Assembly: GCF_003049685.1 (NCBI RefSeq) | Contig: NZ_PYSY02000001.1 | Span: forward strand, 930,001-994,000 | From: Brucella pituitosa | GTDB lineage: Bacteria; Pseudomonadota; Alphaproteobacteria; Rhizobiales; Rhizobiaceae | Direction of reading: 5' to 3' | Length of the DNA stretch: 64,000 nt | Shown: piece by piece, positions 51,938 through 61,808 of the stretch | Position numbering within the stretch: the stretch's first letter is position 1 | Layout: each line of letters starts with the position of its first letter | The notes under the pieces: model-generated | Database searches by the model: none | Told to the model about the DNA's origin: nothing | What the model saw: the letters and a program-made list of their open reading frames with translations, nothing else | Position numbers and translations under genes: made by a program

Positions 51938-54124
51938 ATGGCAAAAGCTAAAAAAGCGATGAGCGATGACCAACTGGCCACGCTCGTACGCTCCGGCATT
52001 GATAATGCTGTAGACTATGACACGAGCGAGCTTTCGCATCAGCGCGGGAAGGCGATTGAGTATTTCCGTGGTGAAATGAAGGATGTTCCGTCACAGGTAG
52101 GTCGCTCGAAAGTCACGTCTCATGATTTGTCAGATGCCATTGGCTGGATTCTTCCGGGCCTTATGCGCGTGTTCACCGCTTCCGATACGATCGGTTGCTA
52201 TGAGCCGCAGACGCAACAGGACGAAGCCTTCGCAAAGCAGGCAACGGACTATGTGAACTACGTCTTCATGCGCGAGTGTGAAGGTTACCGCACATTAAGT
52301 CAGGCATTCCATGAAGGATTGCTGTTCGGTAACGGCATCTGGAAACATTGGTGGGATAAGAGCGTCGAATATGAGACGCTCGATTACACCGGCCTTGATG
52401 ATGTTGCTTTCACGCAGCTCGTCATGGATGACGATGTTGAAGTGCTTCAGCATACCGCTATTGTAAACGTTGAGATCGTCATTGATCCAGCGAGTGGTCA
52501 GGAAATTGAGCAGGAAAGCGCAACACACGACTGCAAGATCAAGCGTGTTGTTCGTAATGGCCGGCTGATCGTCTGCTCTATTCCGCCCGAGGAGTTTTTG
52601 ATTGAGCGCGGCGCAAAGTCCATTGAAGATGCGCGCTTTGTCTGCCACCGATCGATGCGGACACGCCAAAGCCTGATTGATGACGGGTTTCCTCGCAAGC
52701 GAGTGATGGATATTTCAAGTGCTACCGATCTGGAAAGCACAGAAGAACAATCGGCACGTTGGGATAGCGTTAATCCTACCCGTTCAACCGAAGCAGACCC
52801 ACTTATGGTCGAGGTCGAGGTTTACGAGGTTTATCTCCGTTGCGATTATGACGGCGACGGTTATGCGGAATGGCGCAAGGTGGTCATGGCCAGTTCAGGC
52901 GATGGCAATCAAGTGCTGTCAAACGATGAATGGTCGGACGATGTGCCATTCTCTGACGCCGTGCCAATGCCTGAGCCGCACCGCTGGAATGGTCGTTCTC
53001 TTTTCGATGAGCTGGAAGATATCCAGAAGGTCAAAACAGTTCTGCTCCGCCAGACGTTGGACAATCTCTATCTTGCCAACCGTCCGCAGCGCGAAGTCGT
53101 AAAAAACCAAGTCGACAACCTGGACGAAATCGTCAATCCGACATTTGGCGGTGTGGTGTTGACAAAGCAGCCCGGTGCTGTGCGTGACATGGCTGTGCCA
53201 TTTGTGGCCGACAAGTCATACAACATGCTCGGATATATGGATGAGTTGAGCGAAAAGCGCACTGGTGTATCTCGCCAGTCCATGGCGCTCGATCCAGATG
53301 CGCTGCAGAACCAGACTGCATCGGGCCAGATGATGGCGCAGAGCGCGGCCTATGCGAAGATTGAGCTCTATGCTCGTAACATCGCAGAAACCGGCTTGAA
53401 GCGACTATTTCAGTGCCTTCTGAAACTTATTGTTCGTCATCAGGACCGCCCGCGCATGATCCGCCTCCGTGATCAGTGGGTGGAGATGGACCCACGTTCG
53501 TGGAATTCAAACATGGACGTGACAGTCAGCGTAGGTTTGGGCTCCGGCTCACGCGATAGGGATATGGGCATTCTGCAGCAGATCGCGGCAAAACAGGAAA
53601 TGATTATCGCTCAGGGCGGCCCAAACAATGGGATCGTATCACTCGAGCAATATTCAAACACTTTGCGCAAGATCGTGGAAACAGCCGGCATTCGCAATCC
53701 GGATGGTTATTTCAGTGAAGTGACGCAGGACAAGCTGCAGGAGATGCAGCAGGCCCAACAGCAGCAGCCGAATCCGGAAGTGGAAAAAGCCAAAGCTCAA
53801 ATCCAGATCGAGCAGCAGAAGGCAATGGCACAGGCTCAGCTGGAACAGCAGAAAGCTGCGGCAGGCATTGAGACACAGCGCCAGAAGAATGCCCTTGATC
53901 TTCAGGCCTCCCGCGAGAAGGCCGAGCTTGAAATGCAGTTGATGCGTGACAAGGCTGCAGCACAGTTGGAGCTTGAACGCCAGAAGGCAGCACAGGACGG
54001 CCAGCTTCGCCGCGATGAAATGATCCTTGAGGCACAGCTCACAGCAGAAGCCAACCGCATGAAAGCGGAGATGGAAGTTCGCAAGCCTGTTGCTGACACG
54101 AACATCAATGGAGCAACGCAGTAA
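51938..54124 (+). CDS. Portal protein, P22-like
   Basis: 728 residues, the P22-type length. The portal forms the dodecameric ring at the DNA-entry vertex. Core segments: MRVFTASDTIGCYEPQTQQDE, FHEGLLFGNGIWKHWWDKS, then LLRQTLDNLYLANRPQREV. Residues ~600-715 are a Gln/Lys/Ala-rich coiled coil (long barrel, as in P22), which may reach into the capsid. Confidence 0.92.
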   Translation: MAKAKKAMSDDQLATLVRSGIDNAVDYDTSELSHQRGKAIEYFRGEMKDVPSQVGRSKVTSHDLSDAIGWILPGLMRVFTASDTIGCYEPQTQQDEAFAKQATDYVNYVFMRECEGYRTLSQAFHEGLLFGNGIWKHWWDKSVEYETLDYTGLDDVAFTQLVMDDDVEVLQHTAIVNVEIVIDPASGQEIEQESATHDCKIKRVVRNGRLIVCSIPPEEFLIERGAKSIEDARFVCHRSMRTRQSLIDDGFPRKRVMDISSATDLESTEEQSARWDSVNPTRSTEADPLMVEVEVYEVYLRCDYDGDGYAEWRKVVMASSGDGNQVLSNDEWSDDVPFSDAVPMPEPHRWNGRSLFDELEDIQKVKTVLLRQTLDNLYLANRPQREVVKNQVDNLDEIVNPTFGGVVLTKQPGAVRDMAVPFVADKSYNMLGYMDELSEKRTGVSRQSMALDPDALQNQTASGQMMAQSAAYAKIELYARNIAETGLKRLFQCLLKLIVRHQDRPRMIRLRDQWVEMDPRSWNSNMDVTVSVGLGSGSRDRDMGILQQIAAKQEMIIAQGGPNNGIVSLEQYSNTLRKIVETAGIRNPDGYFSEVTQDKLQEMQQAQQQQPNPEVEKAKAQIQIEQQKAMAQAQLEQQKAAAGIETQRQKNALDLQASREKAELEMQLMRDKAAAQLELERQKAAQDGQLRRDEMILEAQLTAEANRMKAEMEVRKPVADTNINGATQ

Positions 54125-54363
54125 TGAACGCTCAACAGCGCGCCGCTGAGTTCCGCCAGCTTCTTGAAAGCCCTTACCTAAAGGAAGTGTTTGACGAGAT
54201 GGAGCGCGATACCTTTGAGGAAATCGCTTCTCTCAAATTGGGTGAAGCGACCGAAAAAGAAAAGGACGCTCTCATCCATAAACTGCAGATCATACGAAAC
54301 CTTTGGACCACGCTCTCGCATAACGCAACGGACGTGACAACCAAGGTTCAGCAGGTCGTTTGA
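54124..54363 (+). CDS. Small phage protein between portal and scaffold genes
   Basis: 79 residues, charged helical (YLKEVFDEMERDTFEEIASL). TAATG overlap with the portal stop. Frequently found in this position in similar phages; function unknown. Confidence 0.7.
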   Translation: MNAQQRAAEFRQLLESPYLKEVFDEMERDTFEEIASLKLGEATEKEKDALIHKLQIIRNLWTTLSHNATDVTTKVQQVV

Positions 54364-54430
54364 CCGCTGAAAACCGCGCAGTGATGCGCCATTTCCCAGA
54401 GCGGTATATCCGCCCGATGGAGCCTATACC

Positions 54431-55405
54431 ATGCAAATGACCGATAATTCGACAGTTGCCGAAACCGTGTCAACTACCTCCCAGAATGAAGCCAATAATG
54501 CTGCCAGCTTCACCGAAGCCACGGATAGCGGGTTTGGATCGATTGACGAGGCTATCTCCTCTCTCGCTGATGAAGATGATCAGCCGATAGAGGAAACAAC
54601 CGTCTCCAGCGAAGGGACGGTACAATCGGAAACTGAAACACCTGAACCCGAACAGGTTGAGGAGCCACGTTATCGTCTCGCTGACGGTACTGAGGCCACC
54701 CTTGCCGAGATCGAGGAATGGCGGAAGGGCAACCTTCGACAGTCCGATTACACTCGCAAGACGCAGGAAATCGCAGTCACCCGCAAGGAACTCGAAACCC
54801 GTCAGGCGGAGATTTCGCAGCAATCGCAGTTTTTCCAGCAGAACATTGAGTTCGCAATCGACGTTGCAAAAGCTCATCTGCCACAAATGCCAGATCCCAC
54901 GTTGGCCCACACCGACCCGTTTGCATACGTGCAGCAGAAGGCGGCTTACGAGGAAAAGGCCGGTGAATTGCAGCAGCTTATCCAAGCCAAGCAGCAGTAC
55001 CAGGAGCAGATCAGCAACGAGCAGCGTCAGTCACAGTTCGACATGGCACGCAATGAGGCGGAAGCGCTTGCATCTGCAATGCCAGAGCTGAAAGACCCCG
55101 CGAAACTTCAAGCCTTTCATGCCGATCTGGTTAATGGCCTTCAGCACTATGGCATCAAAGCCGAGGAAGTAGGGCAGGTGATGGATCACCGGCTTTTCCT
55201 TATGGCCCGCGATGCGACAGCGTATCGAAAGCTCATGAGCCAGAAGCCACAGGCAATCGATAAGGCCAAGGGCGCGCCACCTGTGCAGATGCCGGGACAG
55301 CGCCAGAGCGCAAACGAAGCGGCAACCCGCCAGAACCGTGCGCGAATGGAAAAACTCTCCCAAACAGGGTCGATCCACGACGCAATGAAGATCGACTTCG
55401 AGTAA
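54431..55405 (+). CDS. Probable scaffolding protein
   Basis: 324 residues. Acidic disordered start (DEDDQPIEETTVSSEG), then YRLADGTEATLAEIEEWRKGN and QSDYTRKTQEIAVTRKELET, then a Gln-rich coiled coil. Position between portal and capsid and helical composition are those of scaffolds. Confidence 0.82.
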   Translation: MQMTDNSTVAETVSTTSQNEANNAASFTEATDSGFGSIDEAISSLADEDDQPIEETTVSSEGTVQSETETPEPEQVEEPRYRLADGTEATLAEIEEWRKGNLRQSDYTRKTQEIAVTRKELETRQAEISQQSQFFQQNIEFAIDVAKAHLPQMPDPTLAHTDPFAYVQQKAAYEEKAGELQQLIQAKQQYQEQISNEQRQSQFDMARNEAEALASAMPELKDPAKLQAFHADLVNGLQHYGIKAEEVGQVMDHRLFLMARDATAYRKLMSQKPQAIDKAKGAPPVQMPGQRQSANEAATRQNRARMEKLSQTGSIHDAMKIDFE

Positions 55406-55429
55406 CCCCTTCATTCATAGGAGGCCGTA

Positions 55430-56422
55430 ATGGCTGCTCCCGCAAATACCTTTCAGACCACGGCTGCCGTTGGCAATCGTGAAGAACTTTCGGACGTTGT
55501 GAACCGCATCACGCCGGAAGATACGCCGGTCTATTCGCTCGTTCCAAAAGGCACCGTCAAATCGGTTCACCCGGAATGGGAAATCGATGATCTGGCGCCT
55601 CCCGGATCAAACGTGCACCCAGAAGGCGACGAATACACCTTCGCCGCAACCACACCGCCGAAGCGCGTAGGCAACTACACGCAGATTTTCCGCAAAGACG
55701 GCATTTTCTCGAACACTCAGGAAGTTGTCGACAACGCTGGCGATGTGGAAAAGAAGAAGTATCAGAAGCTCAAGAAGGGCATCGAACTGCGTAAGGACGT
55801 TGAATATTCCATCGTTTCCAATGTCGGTTCTGTCGGTGGCGCGACGCGCGTTTCTGCTGGCCTGCCAGCTTGGATCGAAACCAACGTTTCTCGCGGGGCG
55901 ACAGGCGCAAATGGTGGCTTTGATGAGACTGATGGTCTTGTCGATCCGGCAACCAATGGCACGCAGCGCGCTTTCACCAAGGCTACGCTCGATAACGTCA
56001 TGAGCCAGGCTTACACCTCTGGCGGTAATGTTCGTCACCTCGTCGTTGCTCCATACGTCAAGAGCGTGTTTGTTTCCTTCATGTCTGACGCAAACGTGGC
56101 TGAGTTCCGTTACTCGGCTTCGGAAGATGGCCGAAAGACCATCATCAGCAACGCTGACGTTTATGAAGGCCCATATGGCAAGGTTCTGGTTCATCCAAAC
56201 CGTGTCATGGCGACTAACGCCGGTGTGGCGCGCAATGCATTCCTTCTCGACACGGACATGTTGTCCTTCGATTGGCTGCGCAAGATTCAGGAAGACAAGG
56301 ATCTCGCCAAGACTGGCGATAACACCAAGTTCGTTCTGATCGGCGAAGGCACGCTTCGGGTGAAGAATGAAGCTGGTCTCGGCGTCATCGCCGATATCTT
56401 CGGGCTTAGTGCAACCGCCTAA
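55430..56422 (+). CDS. Major capsid protein (SU10/DUF5309 family)
   Basis: 330 residues. EELSDVVNRITPEDTPVYSL at the start, FRKDGIFSNTQEVVDNAG, and HLVVAPYVKSVFVSFM to KVLVHPNRVMATNAG. These are the hallmarks of DUF5309-type HK97-fold capsids. A terminator-like hairpin follows, which may set its expression above later genes. Confidence 0.92.
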   Translation: MAAPANTFQTTAAVGNREELSDVVNRITPEDTPVYSLVPKGTVKSVHPEWEIDDLAPPGSNVHPEGDEYTFAATTPPKRVGNYTQIFRKDGIFSNTQEVVDNAGDVEKKKYQKLKKGIELRKDVEYSIVSNVGSVGGATRVSAGLPAWIETNVSRGATGANGGFDETDGLVDPATNGTQRAFTKATLDNVMSQAYTSGGNVRHLVVAPYVKSVFVSFMSDANVAEFRYSASEDGRKTIISNADVYEGPYGKVLVHPNRVMATNAGVARNAFLLDTDMLSFDWLRKIQEDKDLAKTGDNTKFVLIGEGTLRVKNEAGLGVIADIFGLSATA

Positions 56423-56449
56423 GCTTCAGCAACCAATTCCACGTCAACA

Positions 56450-56476
56450 GGGTCGGCCGAGAGCCGGCCCTTTTTT
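56450..56476 (+). terminator. Rho-independent terminator after the capsid gene
   Basis: Stem GGGTCGGC/GCCGGCCC (one T-G pair), loop CGAGA, then TTTTTT. Lies within the late operon, so read-through must occur for downstream genes. Confidence 0.85.
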
Positions 56477-56489
56477 AATGGAGACAGAT

Positions 56490-57086
56490 ATGTCTGATCT
56501 GAAGAAAAAAGCCGAAGCTCTCGGCATTGATGTCGACGGTCGCTGGAGCGAAGACCGCATTCAGCAGGAAATCGACAAGGCAGCCGCTGCGGCTTCGAAG
56601 CAGTCGCAGGCTGATCAGCAGGCCGCTGATGAAGCAAAGAAAGCAGCCGATCAGAAGGCGCAGGAAGATGCGGAGAAAGCAGCAAACACAGCTGTTTCCA
56701 ATGCAGATATCCAGGCTGCAAACAAGGATTCGCTGCCCACTCTCGGTGGACCGCGTGTCGCTTCTTCTCAGGAAATTCGGGAAGAAAAGGCCGCAGACCA
56801 GACTGGAGCTGCTCCTTATCCGGCTGATCCTCGCGAAGCCCATGCGCGCGCCGCTGCACTCTCTCAGAGCCGTGGACCTGCACCGGAGTTCCGCACCTCT
56901 GACATTGAAAAGGGCGAAAAGGGTGAAGACCTTTATAAAATCCGCCTTCTCAATGATTGGTGGGACGGTCAGGGCCTGCGCCACAAGCGCGGCGAACTGA
57001 TCGAAGTTCCTTACAATGAGGCTAAACGCCTTGTTGGTGAACGCAAGGCCGAACGCGCCGACGCTTTCTTTGGCGAGGAGCGCTAA
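56490..57086 (+). CDS. HeH/LEM-domain phage structural protein
   Basis: 198 residues from ATG 56490 (GGAG upstream). N-terminal HeH-like motif (DLKKKAEALGIDVDGRWSED), an Ala/Gln-rich linker, and a C-terminal segment DWWDGQGLRHKRGELIEVP. Such proteins follow capsid genes and are often annotated head-tail or neck accessory proteins. Confidence 0.75.
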   Translation: MSDLKKKAEALGIDVDGRWSEDRIQQEIDKAAAAASKQSQADQQAADEAKKAADQKAQEDAEKAANTAVSNADIQAANKDSLPTLGGPRVASSQEIREEKAADQTGAAPYPADPREAHARAAALSQSRGPAPEFRTSDIEKGEKGEDLYKIRLLNDWWDGQGLRHKRGELIEVPYNEAKRLVGERKAERADAFFGEER

Positions 57087-57090
57087 TAAC

Positions 57091-57414
57091 ATGACCATAC
57101 GCGACGGTGATTGGACGCTGATCGATTATGATTTCGCTTCTGGCCGGAGCGTATGGTCAATTTTCGATGGTGAGAAGACCATTATTCGAACTGACTACCC
57201 TGTAGCGCAAGCGATCGAACAGAACACCCTGTTTCGCAACGCTGCGCCTTCCGATTGGAAGGGTGACTGGCACCGCATCGCATCTGTTCCTCTCAATCTG
57301 GCCCATGAAGGCGGCTTGGTGGAAGCGGCGAACCAGCACGACGACAAGTTTATTTCGCGCTTCCTGAACGACAGTGACAATCGGGCATGGCGTACAAAGG
57401 AAGGGATAGTTTGA
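57091..57414 (+). CDS. Phage protein of unknown function
   Basis: 107 residues from ATG 57091. Beta-rich, Trp-rich (DGDWTLIDYDFASGRSVWSIF). Shares one base with the next gene. Not recognised. Confidence 0.7.
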   Translation: MTIRDGDWTLIDYDFASGRSVWSIFDGEKTIIRTDYPVAQAIEQNTLFRNAAPSDWKGDWHRIASVPLNLAHEGGLVEAANQHDDKFISRFLNDSDNRAWRTKEGIV

Positions 57415-58016
57415 TGGCTCTTTCTTCTTATGATGATCTTGTATCGTCAATTCAGAACTGGATGTTTGACCGGCCTGATTTGGCTTCGATGTGTGGTGAT
57501 TTTATCGCCCTTGCCGAAGCCGACATGAACCAAAAATTACGTACTCGCAACCAGCTCAAGACAGCCGCACTCACAGTTGATGGTGCAGGCGAGGCTTCTT
57601 TGCCTTCGGACTATCTATCCTTTCGACAGGTGACGATGAGCAATGATCCAAATCGGAATCTCGAGCTCGTTGTCCCGCCTTTCAGCTTAGGCCACATCAG
57701 CGGATTTCCGAGATATTTCAGTATCGACGGCGGCACTATGTCTGTCATGCCTGCTTCGTCTGATGGCGTACAATTCAGCTATTACGCGAAGATACCACCA
57801 CTCAGCCAATCCAATCAGACAAACTGGCTGCTGGAGAAGGCGGCCAATCTTTATCTTTATGGCGCTTGCAAGCACGCCAGCATTTTTATGGGCGACGAGG
57901 CGCGCACTCAGGCGATGGGAAATATGTTCGCATCTGTCTTGGGCGCCTTTCTCGCTTCAGAAGAACTCGCAATGTACAGCCGCGTTTCAATGCGTGCGTC
58001 TGGACCGACACCATGA
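57414..58016 (+). CDS. P22 gp4-like head completion / adaptor protein
   Basis: 200 residues from ATG 57414 (TGATG). DDLVSSIQNWMFDRPDLASM, then FIALAEADMNQKLRTRNQ and LPSDYLSFRQVTM: helical adaptor pattern binding under the portal. ATGA overlap with the next gene. Confidence 0.83.
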   Translation: MALSSYDDLVSSIQNWMFDRPDLASMCGDFIALAEADMNQKLRTRNQLKTAALTVDGAGEASLPSDYLSFRQVTMSNDPNRNLELVVPPFSLGHISGFPRYFSIDGGTMSVMPASSDGVQFSYYAKIPPLSQSNQTNWLLEKAANLYLYGACKHASIFMGDEARTQAMGNMFASVLGAFLASEELAMYSRVSMRASGPTP

Positions 58017-59479
58017 TTGAATTTGGTGAATATGCTCCTGATAGATCGGTGTTTGACCCGACCGCCTGCAATACCATTCAGAACGTATTGCCACATGCGA
58101 AGAGCTGGGGGCCTTTTCCGAGTTATCAGGCATTTACACAGCCAATGGAAGAGCGCCCTCAGGGCGCAATTCTGGCGAACTTCGAAAATGGCCAATACTA
58201 TGTGTTTGTTGGCACTCAAACGAGGTTGTGGCGGTTCAACGCCAACGATCTGTCTTGGGATGACGTGTCTGGCGTGTCAGCTCCGTTTAATACGCCAGAT
58301 GCCTCTAGTTGGTCACTTTGTCAGTTTGGCGATTGGGTGATCGCTTCAAACGGCATCGATGCAGTGCAGTATTTTGATGTGCGAACATCGACGGCATTCC
58401 AGCCCCTAAATGAGACAGACGCGCCAAAGGCTTTGTTCACCGGTGTGATTGGTGATTTCGTGATGCTGCTCAATCTGCAGGCAAGCAATACGCGCATCCA
58501 GTGGTCTGGCTTGAATAACCCGACATTTTGGACGCCGCGTGAGCAGTCGTCTGATTTCCAGCAGTTCCCCGATGGCGGCGAGATTATGGGATATAGCGGC
58601 TATGAAAAAGGCTGCGTTATTTTTCATGAGAATTGCATTCGTGAAGGATCGTTGGCTCTCGATACATCACTGATAATGACGTTCAACAAGACAGTTGAAA
58701 ACCATGGCGTTGCCGCACCAAAATCCATCATCCCAACAGGGAATGGTATTTTCTATCTCAGTCAGGATGGTTTTTATCAGTACGGAAACCCGCCGCGGCC
58801 AATAGGCAATGAACGGGTGGACAATTTCTTCATCAACGACGTGGCTGTAGATGGGCTCTACGGCGTTTATGGCTCAGAAGACCCTACGCGCAAAGTTGTC
58901 TATTGGGCCTATCGTAGCCGCGCAAATACGATGCCTCATTCGTACGACAAGGTGTTGGCATATAGCTACGGCACGGACAAGTGGTCGCTTCTTCGACCTG
59001 GAACGTATCTCACCGGCCTGATTGAAGCGGCAACTCCGGGCTACACGCTTGATAGCCTTGATCAGTTAGGCATCCCTCTTGATGAACTGCCTTATTCTCT
59101 GGACAGTCGCGCTTGGGCTGGAGGCTTCCCTACACTGGCCGCTTTCGACGTAAACAATAGGCTGGGTTTCTTTTCTGGGACACCACTTGAAGCAGTGATC
59201 CAGACAGGAAGCGTTTCACTTACAGAAGGCAAGCGCACGTTTATCAACGGCTTCCGTGTGATGGCAGACGCGTCAATGACCTCAGGGCGCATTGCAATCC
59301 GTGATCGTGCAGGTGCTGCAGATACGTGGAAGAACGAATCCTCCTGTAACCGCACTGGCCTTATCCCGTCGCGAGCATCAGGCCGCTTTCACCGTTTTGA
59401 AGTGAAAATTCCGGGTGGCCAAGAATGGGCACACATCCACGGTGTGGAGCCCGTTGGCACCGTTGAGGGGCAGCAATGA
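58013..59479 (+). CDS. P22 gp10-like packaged-DNA stabilisation / tail hub protein
   Basis: 488 residues from ATG 58013 (MIEFGEYAPDRSVFDPTAC). Repeated beta blades with LWRFNANDLSWDDVSG, WVIASNGIDAVQYFD and GVIGDFVMLLNLQAS give a propeller-like fold, as in gp10 proteins that seal the tail of P22-type phages. Confidence 0.82.
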   Translation: MIEFGEYAPDRSVFDPTACNTIQNVLPHAKSWGPFPSYQAFTQPMEERPQGAILANFENGQYYVFVGTQTRLWRFNANDLSWDDVSGVSAPFNTPDASSWSLCQFGDWVIASNGIDAVQYFDVRTSTAFQPLNETDAPKALFTGVIGDFVMLLNLQASNTRIQWSGLNNPTFWTPREQSSDFQQFPDGGEIMGYSGYEKGCVIFHENCIREGSLALDTSLIMTFNKTVENHGVAAPKSIIPTGNGIFYLSQDGFYQYGNPPRPIGNERVDNFFINDVAVDGLYGVYGSEDPTRKVVYWAYRSRANTMPHSYDKVLAYSYGTDKWSLLRPGTYLTGLIEAATPGYTLDSLDQLGIPLDELPYSLDSRAWAGGFPTLAAFDVNNRLGFFSGTPLEAVIQTGSVSLTEGKRTFINGFRVMADASMTSGRIAIRDRAGAADTWKNESSCNRTGLIPSRASGRFHRFEVKIPGGQEWAHIHGVEPVGTVEGQQ

Positions 59480-59820
59480 CCAACAACTTTAGTAATACCC
59501 CGGCGCGTGCGCGAGGCGCACGTCTCGCAGCCGGTACAACGGTAATCTATACCGCGAACACTTATGCGCAGATGGTTGACTTGCGATGCGCGAATGTTGG
59601 CTCAGGGGCTGCGACAGTCACGGTCGAATGGTTCAGCAGCAAGAACAATCAGACCTATCGTTTGATCCATCAGGGCCCGATCCCGGTCAATGAAGCCCGG
59701 CACTATTCCCTCGATGCTTTTGCTCTGGAACCGCAAGACGAAATTCGGGTCACGCCCGGTGCGGCCAACACTATCGATGCAATCATTACCGTTCTCGAAA
59801 TACCGGGGCGCAGCGGATGA
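59476..59820 (+). CDS. Small beta-rich phage protein
   Basis: 114 residues (LAAGTTVIYTANTYAQMVDL, VTVEWFSSKNNQTYRLIHQG). Compact beta domain; resembles virion decoration or baseplate adaptors. Overlaps both neighbours by four bases. Confidence 0.7.
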   Translation: MTNNFSNTPARARGARLAAGTTVIYTANTYAQMVDLRCANVGSGAATVTVEWFSSKNNQTYRLIHQGPIPVNEARHYSLDAFALEPQDEIRVTPGAANTIDAIITVLEIPGRSG

Positions 59821-60266
59821 CGCTTTCAATCAAACTCACCTCAGACATGACGACCGAAGAAATGACGCCGCTTTGGCCCGACATTATGCGGTGCTTTGAG
59901 ACGTACTGCAGCCGGTTCAAAGATGACGAAACTGTGGAGAATATGCTCTCTCAGTGCTGCAACGGACGCCGCCAGCTATGGGTAATTCAGGACGAAACAG
60001 GCCGTGTAATCCTCGCCCCTATCACAGAAATAGTGAAAATCGATGCAACAGGAGCGTTGCGTTTTGTCTGCGCTGAGATTGGCGGAGAGCGCCTACAGGA
60101 AGCTATGCCACTTCTCTCTGAAATGGAGCGTTGGGCGGCAGAAGAAAAAGGCTGCACAGAGTTCGAACTTATCGGGCGCAAAGGATGGCAACGGCTGCTT
60201 GAGCCATTCGATTACGAGTTCGCAGCATCAATCTTTCGAAAAACATTGAGGCCAAACCATGGGTAA
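59817..60266 (+). CDS. GNAT-like phage protein
   Basis: 149 residues. Layout of a short GNAT domain (RQLWVIQDETGRVILAPITE, KGCTEFELIGRKGWQRLLEPF), a type common near phage tail genes. No clear acetyl-CoA P-loop, so activity is uncertain. Confidence 0.7.
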   Translation: MTLSIKLTSDMTTEEMTPLWPDIMRCFETYCSRFKDDETVENMLSQCCNGRRQLWVIQDETGRVILAPITEIVKIDATGALRFVCAEIGGERLQEAMPLLSEMERWAAEEKGCTEFELIGRKGWQRLLEPFDYEFAASIFRKTLRPNHG

Positions 60267-60681
60267 GTCCAGCAAGCAGGAAACCACGCAAACCAATACC
60301 CCTCCAGCATGGGCAAAACCTGCTCTGGAGCGCGCTGGCAAAAATGCGTTGGCTCTTTATGACAGCGGTTCTGGGTACAACACCTATACCGGCCCCACCA
60401 TGGCCCCGCTTTCCGATGTGACGCTTGGAGGCATGAATAACATGCTTGCAGCGACGGGCTACCAAGGCGGCCCAGTGAGCAACGAAAGCATCATGAGCCA
60501 AGTCCCCGATGTGAACGCCATTATGCAGCAGGCCATGGCCAACAAACCAAAGCCTCAGCAGTCGCAGGCACTGTGGCAGAGCCCAGCGCAGAAGATGGTT
60601 CAAATGTTCAATTCCCGAACAGGGAAAATAACAGAAGTTCCAGCAGACAAAGTGAATATCGTCCAGCGCGGGCCACGGTAA
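60259..60681 (+). CDS. Probable virion protein, unknown
   Basis: 140 residues, Gln/Pro/Ala-rich. Its start (QTNTPPAWAKPALERAGKNA) resembles that of the next protein, which suggests a related family or split ejection protein. Confidence 0.65.
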   Translation: MGKSSKQETTQTNTPPAWAKPALERAGKNALALYDSGSGYNTYTGPTMAPLSDVTLGGMNNMLAATGYQGGPVSNESIMSQVPDVNAIMQQAMANKPKPQQSQALWQSPAQKMVQMFNSRTGKITEVPADKVNIVQRGPR

Positions 60682-60691
60682 GGAATCGGAT

Positions 60692-61807
60692 ATGGGAAAC
60701 AGCAGCACATCTAGCAACAAAAGCACGTCGAATCCAGTTTCCGGCAACCTTCCCGCTTGGGCTCAAACTGGAACGACAGACTATAACAAGATGAATTCTG
60801 CTTTGCAGACAGCGCCAATGAACGCAGCCTTGCAGACCATCGGCAGCGGTGGTTTGGGTCAGACAAGCCAAGGCGCTATCGGCAACTTGCAGGGCATCGG
60901 AACACAGTTTCAGAACCTCGCCAATCAGGCGGGTCAGGGTGGTGCGGCCAATGAATATCTGACTGGAACCGCACGTGGCGACTACCTGAACGGGTCACCA
61001 TATCTTGACAGCATCATTTCTAAAGGTGCGGGCGATATAGCCAATCAGACGAACAATATGTTTGCGTCAGGTGGCCGTTATGGGTCCGGTGCAAATCAGG
61101 GCGTATTGTCAGATAGCATTGCGAAATATTCCAACGATCTGCGCAATCAAAACTATCAGGCCGAGCGACAGAACCAGTTGTCAGCTGCAAATGCTCTTGA
61201 AAGCGCACAGCAGGGCCGTTTCGGTCTGCAAAATTCGGCTTTGTCTGGCGCATCAGGTGCAAATCAAGCTGCGTCAGGGATTGAAAATCAAGGGATCAAC
61301 AATGTCCTTGGCATGATCTCCCAGCTGCCGACAATTCAGAACAACAAGGTTTTCGACGCTCAGCAACAGCAAGGCGTGGGCTCTCAGATCGACAGCCGCA
61401 CGCAGCAGGCATTGCAGAACGCAATCAACCAGTGGCAGCAAGGCGACATGGAAGCATGGTCGCGTCTTGGCGGTCTTATCACGGCTGGTTCAGGTGCAGC
61501 GGGAAGTTATGGAACACAAACGGGAACATCGACACAGAACAACGGAGGAATGGGCGCACTAGGCGGGATTCTATCTCTTGTCTCCCTGTTCAGTGACAGT
61601 CGTTTGAAAGAAAGAATTGTCCCGGTGGGTGAAGAAAACGGCTTTAAGGTCTACGAATATTCGTATCGTGGGCAGAAAGCACGCTGGCGAGGCGTGATGG
61701 CGCAGGAGGTTGCTAAGACGCGACCTGACGCGGTCATAACTGATCCAGACGGCAAGATGCGCGTCAATTACGCGATTATCGGCATTGAATTGACGAAGGT
61801 GGCTTAA
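60692..61807 (+). CDS. Probable ejection protein with C-terminal S74 chaperone domain
   Basis: 371 residues. Residues ~1-290 are Gly/Gln/Asn/Ser-rich with short repeats. Residues ~305-371 form an S74/endosialidase intramolecular chaperone: SDSRLKERIVPVGEENGFKV, then WRGVMAQEVAKTRPDAV and DGKMRVNYAIIGIELTK. The catalytic Ser and Lys of SDSRLK are present. This domain normally ends tail spikes and fibres. Confidence 0.82.
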   Translation: MGNSSTSSNKSTSNPVSGNLPAWAQTGTTDYNKMNSALQTAPMNAALQTIGSGGLGQTSQGAIGNLQGIGTQFQNLANQAGQGGAANEYLTGTARGDYLNGSPYLDSIISKGAGDIANQTNNMFASGGRYGSGANQGVLSDSIAKYSNDLRNQNYQAERQNQLSAANALESAQQGRFGLQNSALSGASGANQAASGIENQGINNVLGMISQLPTIQNNKVFDAQQQQGVGSQIDSRTQQALQNAINQWQQGDMEAWSRLGGLITAGSGAAGSYGTQTGTSTQNNGGMGALGGILSLVSLFSDSRLKERIVPVGEENGFKVYEYSYRGQKARWRGVMAQEVAKTRPDAVITDPDGKMRVNYAIIGIELTKVA

Positions 61808-61808
61808 A

